From: Fibrobacterota bacterium
GTDB lineage: Bacteria > Fibrobacterota > Chitinivibrionia > Chitinivibrionales > Chitinispirillaceae
Length of the DNA stretch: 64,000 nucleotides
Direction of reading: 5' to 3'
NCBI GenBank assembly: GCA_023459055.1
Contig: JAEWVR010000009.1
Coordinates: 124,001 to 188,000 of the forward strand
Shown here: positions 8,014-17,291 of the stretch, in pieces
Numbering within the stretch: the first letter of the stretch is position 1
Layout: every line of letters starts with the position of its first letter
The notes under the pieces: model-generated
Database searches by the model: none
What the model was told of the DNA's origin: nothing
Seen by the model: only the letters and a program-made list of their open reading frames with translations
Program-made: the position numbers and the translations under genes

Positions 8014-8745
8014 CTACCGTCCCTTTTCCAGGCGTTCTGAGAGAAACAATGGTAAACGGCTGTCTTTAATCTTTTTTTGTGTAACAGTATAATCGTAGGG
8101 TATACGATAGATAGTAATGTCTCGCGTTTCCGAATCGTAAACACAGTAACTTGAACGTGAATCGAAATCCCGCGGCTGGCCGACACTACCGACATTTACA
8201 AGATAAAAATTCTGTTTGTCGGTTTTTATCGTATGTTCTGCGTGAAGGATAATCCGGTCATCTTCCTGGATCATTATTGATGGCCAGTGAGTATGACCAA
8301 TAAAATTGAGAGGAAACATTAGACTGTTGAATGCCTCAAACACAGCTTCTTCACTATCAGGAAATACATATGCCCAGTCCTGAGGATTTGAAGGTGACGA
8401 ATGAGTGAGAAACATGTTATCTTTTTCAATTGTTAGTGGCAATGAACTAAGAAATTCTTTTGCTTTTACTGAAAGGTTCTGCTTTGTCCATTCCATTGCA
8501 GCAAAAGCGTAGTAAGTGAAATTTTGTGTATCAATTTTTCCGATAGCCGCATAATCATGATTTCCGGCAACGCAAAGACTTGATTTCTCTTTAACCAGGT
8601 CAATACAGCTTTCAGGATCAGGATAATAACCGACGATATCACCAAGACAAAGTATCTGGTCAATTGCCCTCCCGTTAATATCACTTAAAACAGCCTGGAG
8701 TGCTTCAAGGTTTCCGTGGATATCTGAAATTATTGCATATCTCAT
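8014..8745 (-). CDS. Metallophosphoesterase (YfcE/MJ0936-like)
   Basis: A 243-residue calcineurin-like phosphoesterase. All metal motifs are visible in order: SDIHGN near residue 8, GDIVGYYP, GNHDY, a THSSP loop, and GHTHWP toward the C-terminus. These bind two metals and place the protein with cytosolic phosphodiesterases of the YfcE/MJ0936 group. ATG 8745 gives the canonical MRYAIISDIHGN start; an ATG at 8757 lies closer behind GAAGGA, so 4 extra residues are possible. It is divergent from the DHH phosphoesterase gene; both may act on small nucleotides, though that link is only positional. Confidence 0.88.
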   Translation of the reverse strand: MRYAIISDIHGNLEALQAVLSDINGRAIDQILCLGDIVGYYPDPESCIDLVKEKSSLCVAGNHDYAAIGKIDTQNFTYYAFAAMEWTKQNLSVKAKEFLSSLPLTIEKDNMFLTHSSPSNPQDWAYVFPDSEEAVFEAFNSLMFPLNFIGHTHWPSIMIQEDDRIILHAEHTIKTDKQNFYLVNVGSVGQPRDFDSRSSYCVYDSETRDITIYRIPYDYTVTQKKIKDSRLPLFLSERLEKGR

Positions 8746-8975
8746 TATAACACACATTTCCTTCAGCCATTGTCATATAATGGTTGCTGATTACCTGTTT
8801 CTTCATCGTATACCTTACATTTCCATCAAACAACGCTAAACTCATATATTATATTATTGTCGTATTTTAAGTGCAAATACAAATAGTATGTCCTTTTAGA
8901 ATTTAGACATAATATACAATCCGGCAATCGCGTCGTATAACGACTAAGTCATTGTAATTGAAGGCTACTAAAAAC

Positions 8976-10025
8976 ATGTCAGAAATTTATGAATTTGCTA
9001 ATCGGGTACGAACAGATACATTCGATGAAAAGGTACAGGAGTTCAAAGCACGAATTCTTCCTGCATCAACAGTATTGATATTGACACACGATTTTCCGGA
9101 TCCTGACTGCCTTGCATCTGCATTCGGTATTTCTCATCTGCTATCATTCTGGGGTGTTAAGTCGTCGGTAATATCCTTTGGCGGCTTTGTCGGGCGTGCA
9201 GAAAACAGGGCAATGATTCGTTTTCTCAACATCAGAACTGTTCCTTTTGTTCTTACCGAAGTCAATGATTTTGATAAAATTATCCTTGTTGACTGCTTTC
9301 CGGGACGAGGAAATGTCTCACTGCCATCACAAACTGAAGTACATGCGATTCTTGATCATCATCCAAACGATCCACCACAAGGCAGCACAACGTTCTATGA
9401 TATTAGAAAAGACTTCGGTGCAACATCGACCATTGTTACAAAGTACCTTCTTACTGCACACTGCCCTATCTCACCAAAACTTGCGGCAGCACTTTTCTAT
9501 GGAATCAAGACCGATACCGGAGATATGCGTCGTGAAGTCGCACAGGATGACCTTGATTGCTATAAATTTTTATTTGACATAATGGAACACAAGTTACTGT
9601 CCAGAATTGAATCACCCGACAGAGATATTGAATTTTTCAAAGTATTACAGTCTGCAACGCTCTCAGCTATTAATTATAATGACATTGGTTATACACATCT
9701 TGGTAACGTAACTACACCGGATTATGTTGCAGAAATGGCGGACCTTTTTCATAGTCTTGAGAAACTTGAGTGGATGATCTGTTCTGGAATTTTCAAAAAT
9801 CAGATTTTCTTCTCAATACGATCAAAAAATGATGATACTGCCGGAATTTTCGCAGAGAAAATTGCAATGATTTTTGGCGGTAGTGGTGGTGGTCACTCCC
9901 GTGTTGCAGCAGGACGGGTACCATTTGATGCCAATGATGCCAATAAAGTGCTTGGGAGATTCGAATATACACTGAAAGATGTTTTTAATATTATTAATGT
10001 GCCGGAAGAAAAATTAGTAAAATAA
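8976..10025 (+). CDS. DHH/DHHA1 phosphoesterase (NrnA-like)
   Basis: A 349-residue member of the DHH family, which includes oligoribonucleases (NrnA) and pAp phosphatases. The DHH domain shows HDFPDPDCLASAFG, LVDCFPGRG and the defining ILDHHPND motif. The DHHA1 part ends with the substrate-binding GGSGGGHSRVAAG. Expected role: hydrolysis of short RNA or DNA oligomers, or of pAp, with Mn2+. ATG 8976 is preferred over a TTG at 8958; AAGG lies 11 bases upstream. It is followed after 12 bases by nifU, so both probably share a messenger. Confidence 0.85.
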   Translation: MSEIYEFANRVRTDTFDEKVQEFKARILPASTVLILTHDFPDPDCLASAFGISHLLSFWGVKSSVISFGGFVGRAENRAMIRFLNIRTVPFVLTEVNDFDKIILVDCFPGRGNVSLPSQTEVHAILDHHPNDPPQGSTTFYDIRKDFGATSTIVTKYLLTAHCPISPKLAAALFYGIKTDTGDMRREVAQDDLDCYKFLFDIMEHKLLSRIESPDRDIEFFKVLQSATLSAINYNDIGYTHLGNVTTPDYVAEMADLFHSLEKLEWMICSGIFKNQIFFSIRSKNDDTAGIFAEKIAMIFGGSGGGHSRVAAGRVPFDANDANKVLGRFEYTLKDVFNIINVPEEKLVK

Positions 10026-10037
10026 AGGAGTTACTCT

Positions 10038-10877
10038 ATGTGGGAATATACCGATAAGGTTCGTGATCATTATATCAATCCTAGAAACGTAGGTGAGATT
10101 GAAAACCCTGATGGACTTGGAGAGGTTGGAAACATATCCTGTGGTGATGCATTGCGGCTGACATTTAAACTTGACAGTGATAAAAAAATTGCTGATATAA
10201 AATTTAAAACTTTCGGTTGTGGCAGTGCCATCGCCAGTGCATCAGTGCTTACTGAAATGTGTAAAGGTAAACATATTGACGAAGTTAAGAAAATCAAGAA
10301 TAAAGATATTGCCGATGCGCTTGGAGGTTTACCAAAAGAGAAACTTCATTGCAGTGTTATGGGTGAAGAGGCTCTTGAAGCTGCTCTAAAATACTACGAA
10401 ACCGGTGGTAAGGTTTCAACACCTCCTGAAAAAGAAGGTCGGGTGGTTTGCCACTGTTTCAATGTTACAGAAATTGAAATAGAGAAGGCAATTCGTGAAA
10501 ATGGGGCAAAAACACTCAACGATATCATGAATCTTACAAAAGCAGGTGGTGCTTGCGGTAATTGTCATCAGGAAATTCAAACCATTATTGACAAACTTAC
10601 TGGCGTAAATCAAAGTATTCAACAGAAAAGTACGGGAAGAATGACAATGCTTCAGAAGGTTGACAAAATCCGTGAAGTACTCGCATCTGATGTACGGCCG
10701 ATACTTGCTCAGGATGGTGGTGATTGCGAACTTGTCGATGTTGATGGCAATGATGTGTATGTGACATTAAAGGGTCATTGCAAAGGTTGCGCATTCTCAA
10801 ACAACACACTCTATTCCGTAGTGGAACGTAAACTACGAGAAAAAGTTTCAGATCAATTAAATGTGAAACCTGCATAA
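10038..10877 (+). CDS. nifU: NifU-type Fe-S cluster scaffold, three domains
   Basis: A 279-residue full-length NifU. Residues 1-125 are the IscU-like scaffold with cysteines in NISCGDALRL, FGCGSAIASA and LHCSVMGEEA. Residues about 135-190 form the BFD-like [2Fe-2S] domain (VVCHCFNV and GGACGNCHQEI). Residues about 200-279 are the Nfu-type domain with the cluster-binding CKGCAF pair. It builds and passes Fe-S clusters to client proteins, usually with a cysteine desulfurase NifS, which is not in this window. AAAGGAG precedes the ATG. This architecture is typical outside nitrogen fixers too, so it says nothing about diazotrophy. Confidence 0.95.
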   Translation: MWEYTDKVRDHYINPRNVGEIENPDGLGEVGNISCGDALRLTFKLDSDKKIADIKFKTFGCGSAIASASVLTEMCKGKHIDEVKKIKNKDIADALGGLPKEKLHCSVMGEEALEAALKYYETGGKVSTPPEKEGRVVCHCFNVTEIEIEKAIRENGAKTLNDIMNLTKAGGACGNCHQEIQTIIDKLTGVNQSIQQKSTGRMTMLQKVDKIREVLASDVRPILAQDGGDCELVDVDGNDVYVTLKGHCKGCAFSNNTLYSVVERKLREKVSDQLNVKPA

Positions 10878-10883
10878 ACATTC

Positions 10884-10906
10884 AGGAGCGGCTCTACACC
10901 GCTCCT
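10884..10906. terminator. Hairpin between nifU and pspC
   Basis: AGGAGCGG (10884-10891) pairs perfectly with CCGCTCCT (10899-10906) across a 7-base loop, directly after nifU and before the convergent pspC stop. The T run is weak on the plus strand. It could end transcription from both sides. Confidence 0.55.
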
Positions 10907-10956
10907 TATGTTATATGCTTCAGACCCATTGCAAGTAAAACTATCCATTTGCCGGT

Positions 10957-11175
10957 TCACGTCTTTTTTTCTTCCTTTATATCAAGATCTTTCTTGTCAT
11001 ACAATAAAAACCACGCTGCAAGATATGTAATAATCCCGGGAAGCCAGCCTGTAAGAACAGTTACAAAGACAAGGCCAAGCCGTATCTTGATCGGATTAAC
11101 ACTTAAAGAATCAGCAATTCCGGCACATACACCCGCAATCAGAGCGTCACTTTTTAACCTGTACAGTTTTTTCAT
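10957..11175 (-). CDS. PspC-domain membrane protein
   Basis: A 72-residue single-domain PspC protein. The signature LIAGVCAGIADSLSVNPIKIR is followed by a hydrophobic segment (about residues 30-62) and a charged lysine-rich tail. PspC proteins are inner-membrane sensors or effectors of envelope stress; in Proteobacteria they act with PspA and PspB. No pspA or pspB is visible here, so this is a stand-alone form, common in many phyla, where its job is not well known. Confidence 0.9.
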   Translation of the reverse strand: MKKLYRLKSDALIAGVCAGIADSLSVNPIKIRLGLVFVTVLTGWLPGIITYLAAWFLLYDKKDLDIKEEKKT

Positions 11176-11229
11176 ATATCAACTCCATAGTAAAAGATTA
11201 TCATTGACAATTAACAATAAGATCTCTAT

Positions 11230-12048
11230 TCACACAATACATTCAAGATTGTACAAATCAGTTCTGCGATGTGACAAGAACGGTAGTTTGTTTCGCGTCT
11301 GTTCAATGCATGACAAATCAATTTCTGCATAGACAATCTCCTCCCGTTCCTGAGCTTCGCATAGGATCTCCCCCCACGGATCACATGCCATCGAATGTCC
11401 ATAAGCTGCATATGATGTTGATGGAATCCGTCCCTGTGATGTCGCAAGGACAAAAAATTGATTTTCAATTGCTCGGCTGCGAACCATTGTCGTCCAGTGT
11501 GCAGAGCCCGTTATAACATTAAACACTGATGGTATAAGGAGTATATCAACCCCCTCTAATGCATAGAGACGGGAAAGTTCCGGAAATCTTATGTCATAAC
11601 AGATCATAATTCCAATTTTACCGAATTGAGTGTTAACAATCGTAATTCCATGTCCTTTTGTAAACACCGTAGATTCACTGACCTGAAGCCCCGCAATTCT
11701 TGCATCATACAGGTGACATTTCGAGTACTCCCCTGCTATAAAGCCATCCGGAGTGATCAAATGCGACATATTGTAAAGCATCCCGTTACGTTCTACCACC
11801 ATAGATCCGGTATTGATACAGATTTCCTTCTGACGGGCAATCCGGGTAAATGTTTCAAGATAACAGTTCTCTTTTCCATGAATACCTTTAATTTTGTCAA
11901 GACTGTATGGATGATAAAACATTTCAGGAAGACAGATAAGTTTTGCACCTGACTCGGCCGCTTCTGTAATCATCTCACTTGCATGAATCATTGATTGGTC
12001 AGTATCAAATGATGGTACTATCTGGCAAAGAGCTGCTTTAAAACGCAT
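11230..12048 (-). CDS. Nitrilase-family C-N hydrolase (omega-amidase-like)
   Basis: A 272-residue carbon-nitrogen hydrolase. The Glu-Lys-Cys catalytic triad is visible as E42 (LPEMF), K110 (EYSKCHLYD) and C150 (MICYDIRFPE). The YDIRFPELSR context places it with Nit2/omega-amidase-like enzymes that deaminate small amides such as alpha-ketoglutaramate, or with deaminated-glutathione amidases. It is cytosolic, with no signal peptide. It is transcribed towards pspC with a 54-base gap. The exact substrate cannot be read from sequence. Confidence 0.9.
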   Translation of the reverse strand: MRFKAALCQIVPSFDTDQSMIHASEMITEAAESGAKLICLPEMFYHPYSLDKIKGIHGKENCYLETFTRIARQKEICINTGSMVVERNGMLYNMSHLITPDGFIAGEYSKCHLYDARIAGLQVSESTVFTKGHGITIVNTQFGKIGIMICYDIRFPELSRLYALEGVDILLIPSVFNVITGSAHWTTMVRSRAIENQFFVLATSQGRIPSTSYAAYGHSMACDPWGEILCEAQEREEIVYAEIDLSCIEQTRNKLPFLSHRRTDLYNLECIV

Positions 12049-12178
12049 ATATCTACCTTTTTAATATTTCACACGATTTACAATATTACGATAATATACA
12101 CTGTTGGACAAGGATGCATTTTAGTATTTTATTCAATAAGCAGGTGTATGACAATATACCCGAGCTATTCATATGTGT

Positions 12179-12212
12179 GAATTGTCTAAATTACACAATT
12201 GTTGTACAATTC
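12179..12212. promoter_or_regulatory. Inverted repeat upstream of the ABM gene
   Basis: GAATTGT (12179-12185) is mirrored by ACAATTC (12206-12212), with a further ACAATT between them, 25 bases before the ABM start. The spacing fits a repressor site for the operon beginning at 12237 but could be chance in AT-rich DNA. Confidence 0.25.
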
Positions 12213-12236
12213 ATCGTTTCATGTAAGGAGTTGTTA

Positions 12237-12527
12237 ATGGTTGTAACTACCGTATTGGTCCATGTTAAAGAAGATTTTATTCAGGATTTTATAAATGCAT
12301 CCCGCGAAAACCATTTGAATTCAATAAAAGAAGCAGGAAATCGTAGATTTGATGTTATTCAAAGTACTGAAGATAGCAGCAGGTTTCTGCTCTATGAGGC
12401 TTATGAGACTCCTGAGGATGCTGCTGCACATAAAAAAACTGTACACTATGAAAAATGGCGCGATACTGTGGCTCCATGGATGGCAGAACCGCGCAAGGGT
12501 GTCCCATATATATCGGTTTGCCCATAG
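12237..12527 (+). CDS. Antibiotic biosynthesis monooxygenase-like (LsrG-like) protein
   Basis: A 96-residue ABM-fold protein, a dimeric ferredoxin-like domain. It starts with VVTTVLVHVKEDFIQDFI, then NHLNSIKEAGNRRFDVIQ, LLYEAYETPEDAAAHKKTVHY and a C-terminal MAEPRKG segment, all typical of the LsrG/YgiN group, whose members act on quinones or on phospho-AI-2 breakdown products. ATG 12237 has AAGGAG 6 bases upstream. An iron alcohol dehydrogenase follows after 53 bases. A redox or aldehyde detoxifying pair is plausible but unproven. Confidence 0.85.
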   Translation: MVVTTVLVHVKEDFIQDFINASRENHLNSIKEAGNRRFDVIQSTEDSSRFLLYEAYETPEDAAAHKKTVHYEKWRDTVAPWMAEPRKGVPYISVCP

Positions 12528-12580
12528 TATCTTTTTTATATAAAAGCCGGTATTAGCATGTTCACAAGCAGGAATCAGGT

Positions 12581-13786
12581 ATGAAACAATTTGATTTTTT
12601 AAGAACACCAAAAGTACTTTTCGGAGAAGGTGCTATCGAAAAACTTGGTTCCATGGCACGTCAATTTGGAAGCAATGTACTGCTTGTTCATGGCAAACAT
12701 TCATTTGTGTCAAGTGGCTGCAGGGATCTGGTTATTAAATCACTTCTTGATAACGACCTCTCTTTTTTTGAATATGAAATACCATCAGAACCATCACCAC
12801 AGCTTATTGATGAAGCAATACGTACTTTTGGAGAATGTATTGTCAATTGCGTAATAGCCGTTGGTGGTGGAAGTGTGCTTGATAGCGGGAAAGCAATCAG
12901 TGCAATGCTTCCACTGCGTGGTAATGTAATAGAATATCTTGAAGTTGTCGGATTTAAAAAAACTGATGGTAAAAAAGTACCGTTTATCGCTGTTCCAACG
13001 ACTTCAGGTACCGGTAGTGAAGCTACATCGAATGCCGTTATCAGCAAAATCGGTCTCAATGGTTTCAAGTGCTCGCTGCGTCATGAAAATTACATTCCTG
13101 ATATTGCCATAATTGATCCAGGTCTTGCACTCTCCTGTCCTCCACAAATCACTGCCGCTTGCGGTATGGACACACTGACACAACTTATTGAGGCATATGT
13201 TTCACCGAAAGCCTCAATGATGACCGATTCACTAATAGAGAAAGTTATGCCTTTAGTTAAGACTAGTCTTGTTAATGCAATAAAACAGGGAGACCGGAAT
13301 ATTGATGCACGTTCGTCAATGGCATATGCATCATTCATATCAGGTGTTGTTTTGTCAAATGCCGGGCTTGGTGTTGTACATGGAATTGCATCAATACTGG
13401 GTGCAGCCTACCCCATTCCACATGGTGTTGTTTGCGGAACACTGCTGGCGCCTGCAACAAAAATCAATATTAACAAAATATTAAGAGAATCTCCCGGATC
13501 ATCCAGCCATTCCAAATATGTCAATATTGCACGAATGATTACCGGTTCACACTCATCAGATTATAAAGGTTTATGCGAAAAACTTATTGACGAACTTGAA
13601 AGCCTTACCACCTGTACCGGAGTAAAAACGTTTTCTGATTATGGTGTGAATCCTGATCATTTTGATTTTTTGCTGAATAATCAGAATTGTAATAAAAATA
13701 ATCCGGTGCAACTTACAACAGATGAAATTTTAGAATTAATCTCATACCGAACTAATGTAAATTTACATAACAGGACTAACCAATGA
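12581..13786 (+). CDS. Iron-containing alcohol dehydrogenase
   Basis: A 401-residue group III (Fe-type) alcohol dehydrogenase. The NAD(P) site is GGGSVLDSGKAI near residue 97, followed by PTTSGTGSEAT. The metal-binding region contains DTLTQLIEAY, then HGIASILGAAY and IPHGVVCG, which supply the Asp and His ligands. Such enzymes interconvert alcohols and aldehydes or ketones in the cytosol. The stop codon overlaps the next gene's ATG by four bases (ATGA), so the M16 peptidase is translationally coupled to it. Confidence 0.92.
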   Translation: MKQFDFLRTPKVLFGEGAIEKLGSMARQFGSNVLLVHGKHSFVSSGCRDLVIKSLLDNDLSFFEYEIPSEPSPQLIDEAIRTFGECIVNCVIAVGGGSVLDSGKAISAMLPLRGNVIEYLEVVGFKKTDGKKVPFIAVPTTSGTGSEATSNAVISKIGLNGFKCSLRHENYIPDIAIIDPGLALSCPPQITAACGMDTLTQLIEAYVSPKASMMTDSLIEKVMPLVKTSLVNAIKQGDRNIDARSSMAYASFISGVVLSNAGLGVVHGIASILGAAYPIPHGVVCGTLLAPATKININKILRESPGSSSHSKYVNIARMITGSHSSDYKGLCEKLIDELESLTTCTGVKTFSDYGVNPDHFDFLLNNQNCNKNNPVQLTTDEILELISYRTNVNLHNRTNQ

Positions 13787-15258
13787 TTAAAAAACTTTGT
13801 ATACTTCTTCTCAGTATGTTTACTGTTTCAGTAAACGCATATGATATTAATCTGCCTGTTCATTATGACACTCTTAAAAATGGTCTACGAGTCATAATTG
13901 TTCCTGATACCAATGTTGCCGTGGTTTCATGCAGGTTGTATTACTTTGTTGGCTCCATGTACGAAGGACCGGGGACTACCGGACTATCTCATCTATATGA
14001 ACACATGATGTTCAAAGGGACAAAAACACTCGGAACTACCAGCTATCAGAAAGAAATCCCGTTTATCAGGTCTCTAGACTCACTAGAAAAACAGATTTCA
14101 CGTCTCAAGACGGACATGGATACAGACAACGATACTTTAATTGTTTCGCTTGAAGAAAAAATAACAACGATTCTTGATAGACAGCGTAAACTGATAAAAA
14201 AAGATGAGATCTGGGAACTATACCAGAACAATGGTGGTACAGAGCTTAATGCCTGGACTGGTGACAATATGACTGCATACATTGTAACCTTGCCCAAAAA
14301 CAAAACTGATCTATTCTACTGGATTGAATCAGATAGAATGAGAAATCCGGTTCTTCGTGAGTTTTACAGTGAGAAGTCTGTTGTCATAGAAGAACGTAAA
14401 ATGCGTTATGAAAATCGACCTCTGAATAATTACTGGGAACGTTTGAATGCATTGTTTTATGTAGCTCACCCGTATCGTCAGCCTACAATCGGCTGGATGT
14501 CAGATCTTGAATCTTATACCAGAGAAAATCTTGAGAACCATGTCCTAAAGTATTATACCCCAGACAACGCCTTGATTGTACTTGCAGGGAATATTGATCC
14601 CACAATATCAATGAAAAAAATCAAACAGTATTTTGGGACTATTCCTCGTGCAAAGGTACACAAAAATGAAATTGCCACAAGGGAGCCAGCACCGATTGGT
14701 GTTACATCCTTTGTCATGTATGATCAGTCAAATCCTCGAATTGACATGATTTTTCATACCCCGGGCCACCCTCATCCGGATCTTTACAAATTAGATATTG
14801 TCGACAGAATACTAAGTGGTAAAACAGGGCGATTGTATAAACGTCTGGTTACAGAAACGAATCTCTGTATTGATGCCGGTGCTGGAAATGATTCCAGATT
14901 ACAAAATGGAGATTTCAGCTTGTATGCGGTTATGAAAAATGAGACTAATCCTGACTCTGTTGAAAAAATACTTCTTGAAGAGATTTATAAGATTTCAACA
15001 ACGCCTCCAAGTATCGCCGAAATGGAACGTGTCACAAACGAGATCAAGATGTCTTTTGTATCCGGATTGAACAGCCTTGAGGGTCTATCTGACCGTCTTG
15101 CCGCGTATGAAAGGATGGGCAGCTGGAAAGATATGCTTGCATATCCGGATATTATTGCATCAATAAAATCAGATGAAATACCATCAATTGCTAAAAAATA
15201 TCTCAATCCATCAAAAATGACTATCGGCAAGCTGCTTTATAAAGAGAACTTAAAATAA
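13783..15258 (+). CDS. M16 zinc peptidase, catalytic type
   Basis: A 491-residue exported M16 (pitrilysin/PqqL-like) metallopeptidase. A signal peptide covers residues 1-19. The inverted zinc motif HxxEH is intact as H70-LY-E73-H74 (HLYEHMMFKG), and the distal Glu ligand is in VVIEERKM near 203. A charged, probably coiled insert of about 50 residues (98-150) separates them, longer than usual for the family. Such enzymes degrade peptides in the periplasm or at the surface. It is followed by a second M16 protein lacking the zinc motif; the two probably form a heterodimer like mitochondrial processing peptidase. Confidence 0.92.
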   Translation: MIKKLCILLLSMFTVSVNAYDINLPVHYDTLKNGLRVIIVPDTNVAVVSCRLYYFVGSMYEGPGTTGLSHLYEHMMFKGTKTLGTTSYQKEIPFIRSLDSLEKQISRLKTDMDTDNDTLIVSLEEKITTILDRQRKLIKKDEIWELYQNNGGTELNAWTGDNMTAYIVTLPKNKTDLFYWIESDRMRNPVLREFYSEKSVVIEERKMRYENRPLNNYWERLNALFYVAHPYRQPTIGWMSDLESYTRENLENHVLKYYTPDNALIVLAGNIDPTISMKKIKQYFGTIPRAKVHKNEIATREPAPIGVTSFVMYDQSNPRIDMIFHTPGHPHPDLYKLDIVDRILSGKTGRLYKRLVTETNLCIDAGAGNDSRLQNGDFSLYAVMKNETNPDSVEKILLEEIYKISTTPPSIAEMERVTNEIKMSFVSGLNSLEGLSDRLAAYERMGSWKDMLAYPDIIASIKSDEIPSIAKKYLNPSKMTIGKLLYKENLK

Positions 15259-15282
15259 TGACATTTACAGAAAGAGCTATTC

Positions 15283-16749
15283 ATGGTTAACTATATATAC
15301 ACATACTTATTAAAATTCATCATCGTAGTCATAATTTTCGTTTGTACTGTTTTTGCTCAAAACACGGAAATACCATTACACCCGAAGTATCTAAAATATG
15401 ATTCACTTAATTGGACGGTTCCGACCGGAGAGAAGTATCGTACAGTATTACAAAACGGTCTCCGAACCTACATTGCATCAGACTCCTCATTGCCACTTGT
15501 AGAAATAAGTGGTATCGTTCGGTATGGTTCATTGTTTGACCCTGATGACAAGGTGGGTATGGCAAGCCTTGTCGGAACGCTTATACGTTCAGGTGGTACG
15601 GAAACAATTACGTCAGACTCTTTGGATAATATTCTTGGACAAAAAGCAATCAGTATCAGTTTTAGTATTTCAGATGATATGTGTAATTTTAAGGCATCAT
15701 TTCTTTCTGAATATACCGACACATCTCTTGCACTTTTAAAACAGATGCTCTTTAATCCCGCGTATGAACAGAAAAAGATCGATCAACATAAAGCAATATT
15801 CATCGAATCTATTAAGCATCGTTTTGATAATCCAGGTCCAACTCTTAGCTTTGCGTACGATAAACATATGTATCAATCGACAAAAAACAGCCGCTTCGCT
15901 TCAGCAAAAACCCTTGCATCGATTACCCGCGATGATCTTTTGATGACACATAAAAAGTACTTTAAATCCGGTAACATGATTCTTGCTGTAGCGGGTTCTT
16001 TCGATAGAAGTACTTTTATTAAAAAACTTGAAACTCTTTTCCCGAAAAGTAACATGGTTACCGACACAACATTCCCGGTTATTCAATGTAAACCGGTATT
16101 AAAGTCACTTGTTGTCAACAAAAATATTTCTCAGGCATATGTTCGCCTTGGAATACCCCTTTTTAAACGCCCCAACGATGATTTTTATCCGGTAATTGCT
16201 CTAAATGAAATTTTTGGTGGTGGAAGCTTTACATCAAGATTAAGTTCAAAAGTCCGGTCTGATGAAGGATTGACATATTCAATTTACAGTGTTGCAGAAT
16301 CGAATTATACCATGCAATCAACATGGTATATTACTTTTTTTACTACTTCAGAAACATTTTCAAGAGCAACCGGGCTTATTTACAAAGAGCTGGACACTCT
16401 TGTAAAGTACGGAGTAACAGATAAAGAAGTTTCTGATGTTAAGTCGATATTTCTCTCTGAACTGCCATCCATGTTTCGCACTCCTTTTGACATTGTATCT
16501 AATTACGCAATGAATGAATACAATGGCAGATCCCCGGATCATTATAAGAATTATGTTGATGCAATCAGGAAGCTTTCAAAAGCTGATCTTGACACTGTGG
16601 CACGCAAATATCTTGTAAGAGAAAACTTCTCAATTACCGCAGTAGGTGATACAAGTAAAATTCTCAAAGCAAATGATATCCTTTTTGATATAACAAAAAA
16701 ACAACCTCACAAAGTAGTTAATGTCAATGTTCTTAATGATATGCCCTGA
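15283..16749 (+). CDS. M16 peptidase, non-catalytic partner
   Basis: A 488-residue exported M16 homologue with a signal peptide (IIVVIIFVCTVFAQ). Where HxxEH should stand the sequence reads VGMASLVGTLIRSGG, so zinc cannot be bound. The substrate-clamping R/Y region is kept: GGGSFTSRLSSKVRSDEGLTYSIYS. In the family, such alpha-type subunits recognise substrate and pair with a catalytic beta-type subunit, here the gene 24 bases upstream. The C-terminal about 25 residues are not clearly part of the domain. Confidence 0.9.
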   Translation: MVNYIYTYLLKFIIVVIIFVCTVFAQNTEIPLHPKYLKYDSLNWTVPTGEKYRTVLQNGLRTYIASDSSLPLVEISGIVRYGSLFDPDDKVGMASLVGTLIRSGGTETITSDSLDNILGQKAISISFSISDDMCNFKASFLSEYTDTSLALLKQMLFNPAYEQKKIDQHKAIFIESIKHRFDNPGPTLSFAYDKHMYQSTKNSRFASAKTLASITRDDLLMTHKKYFKSGNMILAVAGSFDRSTFIKKLETLFPKSNMVTDTTFPVIQCKPVLKSLVVNKNISQAYVRLGIPLFKRPNDDFYPVIALNEIFGGGSFTSRLSSKVRSDEGLTYSIYSVAESNYTMQSTWYITFFTTSETFSRATGLIYKELDTLVKYGVTDKEVSDVKSIFLSELPSMFRTPFDIVSNYAMNEYNGRSPDHYKNYVDAIRKLSKADLDTVARKYLVRENFSITAVGDTSKILKANDILFDITKKQPHKVVNVNVLNDMP

Positions 16750-16772
16750 TTCTTAACGATGGAGTTGATCAA

Positions 16773-17249
16773 ATGAATGTCGCAATTGTAATTTACTCAA
16801 AAACTGGTGCAACCTTTAATGTTGCACGAAAAATTTCATCACTATTAACTGATGCAAAGATTAATTGTGATATCATTCGCCTTGAAACAAAAGATGAATT
16901 GCGTCCACGATTGAAAAATGTTACTATTTCGACGAAAGTAGATCTGGAAAAATATGATACTGTTATTTTTGGTACACCCGTCTGGGCTTTTACAGCCGCA
17001 CCTGTTGTTACTGCTTTTTTAAATGCAAAACCTGTTTTAAAGGGCAAGAAAATTCTCAATTTCATAACAATGGGATTACCTTTCAGATTTTTGGGTGGAA
17101 ACAATGCACAGCGACTTCTGGATGTTCTTACTTTGGAATGTGGTGGAACAGTCATACAAAATGGTGGAATAATCAACCAATCATCAATGCATAATAGTTC
17201 CAAAACTGATGCATTTGTGAAATCAATTGTTGACAAGATTACAAAGTAA
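16773..17249 (+). CDS. Flavodoxin-family protein
   Basis: A 158-residue flavodoxin fold. The FMN phosphate loop is visible at the N-terminus as YSKTGATFNVA, and the second FMN loop as FGTPVWAFTAAPVVTAFL, which contacts the ring. It resembles the flavodoxin-like NAD(P)H:quinone or menaquinone-linked proteins more than long-chain electron-carrier flavodoxins. It is cytosolic. A GGAG ribosome site precedes it 23 bases after the M16 stop. Confidence 0.85.
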   Translation: MNVAIVIYSKTGATFNVARKISSLLTDAKINCDIIRLETKDELRPRLKNVTISTKVDLEKYDTVIFGTPVWAFTAAPVVTAFLNAKPVLKGKKILNFITMGLPFRFLGGNNAQRLLDVLTLECGGTVIQNGGIINQSSMHNSSKTDAFVKSIVDKITK

Positions 17250-17291
17250 CAGTTAGTATTACTTGTCATCAGTTTTTATTGAAAGAATAAA

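Noticed and set aside
16793..17269. Long minus-strand frame of 158 codons opposite the flavodoxin gene
   Set aside because: The plus-strand product has flavodoxin FMN loops; the opposite frame is low-complexity and has no domain.
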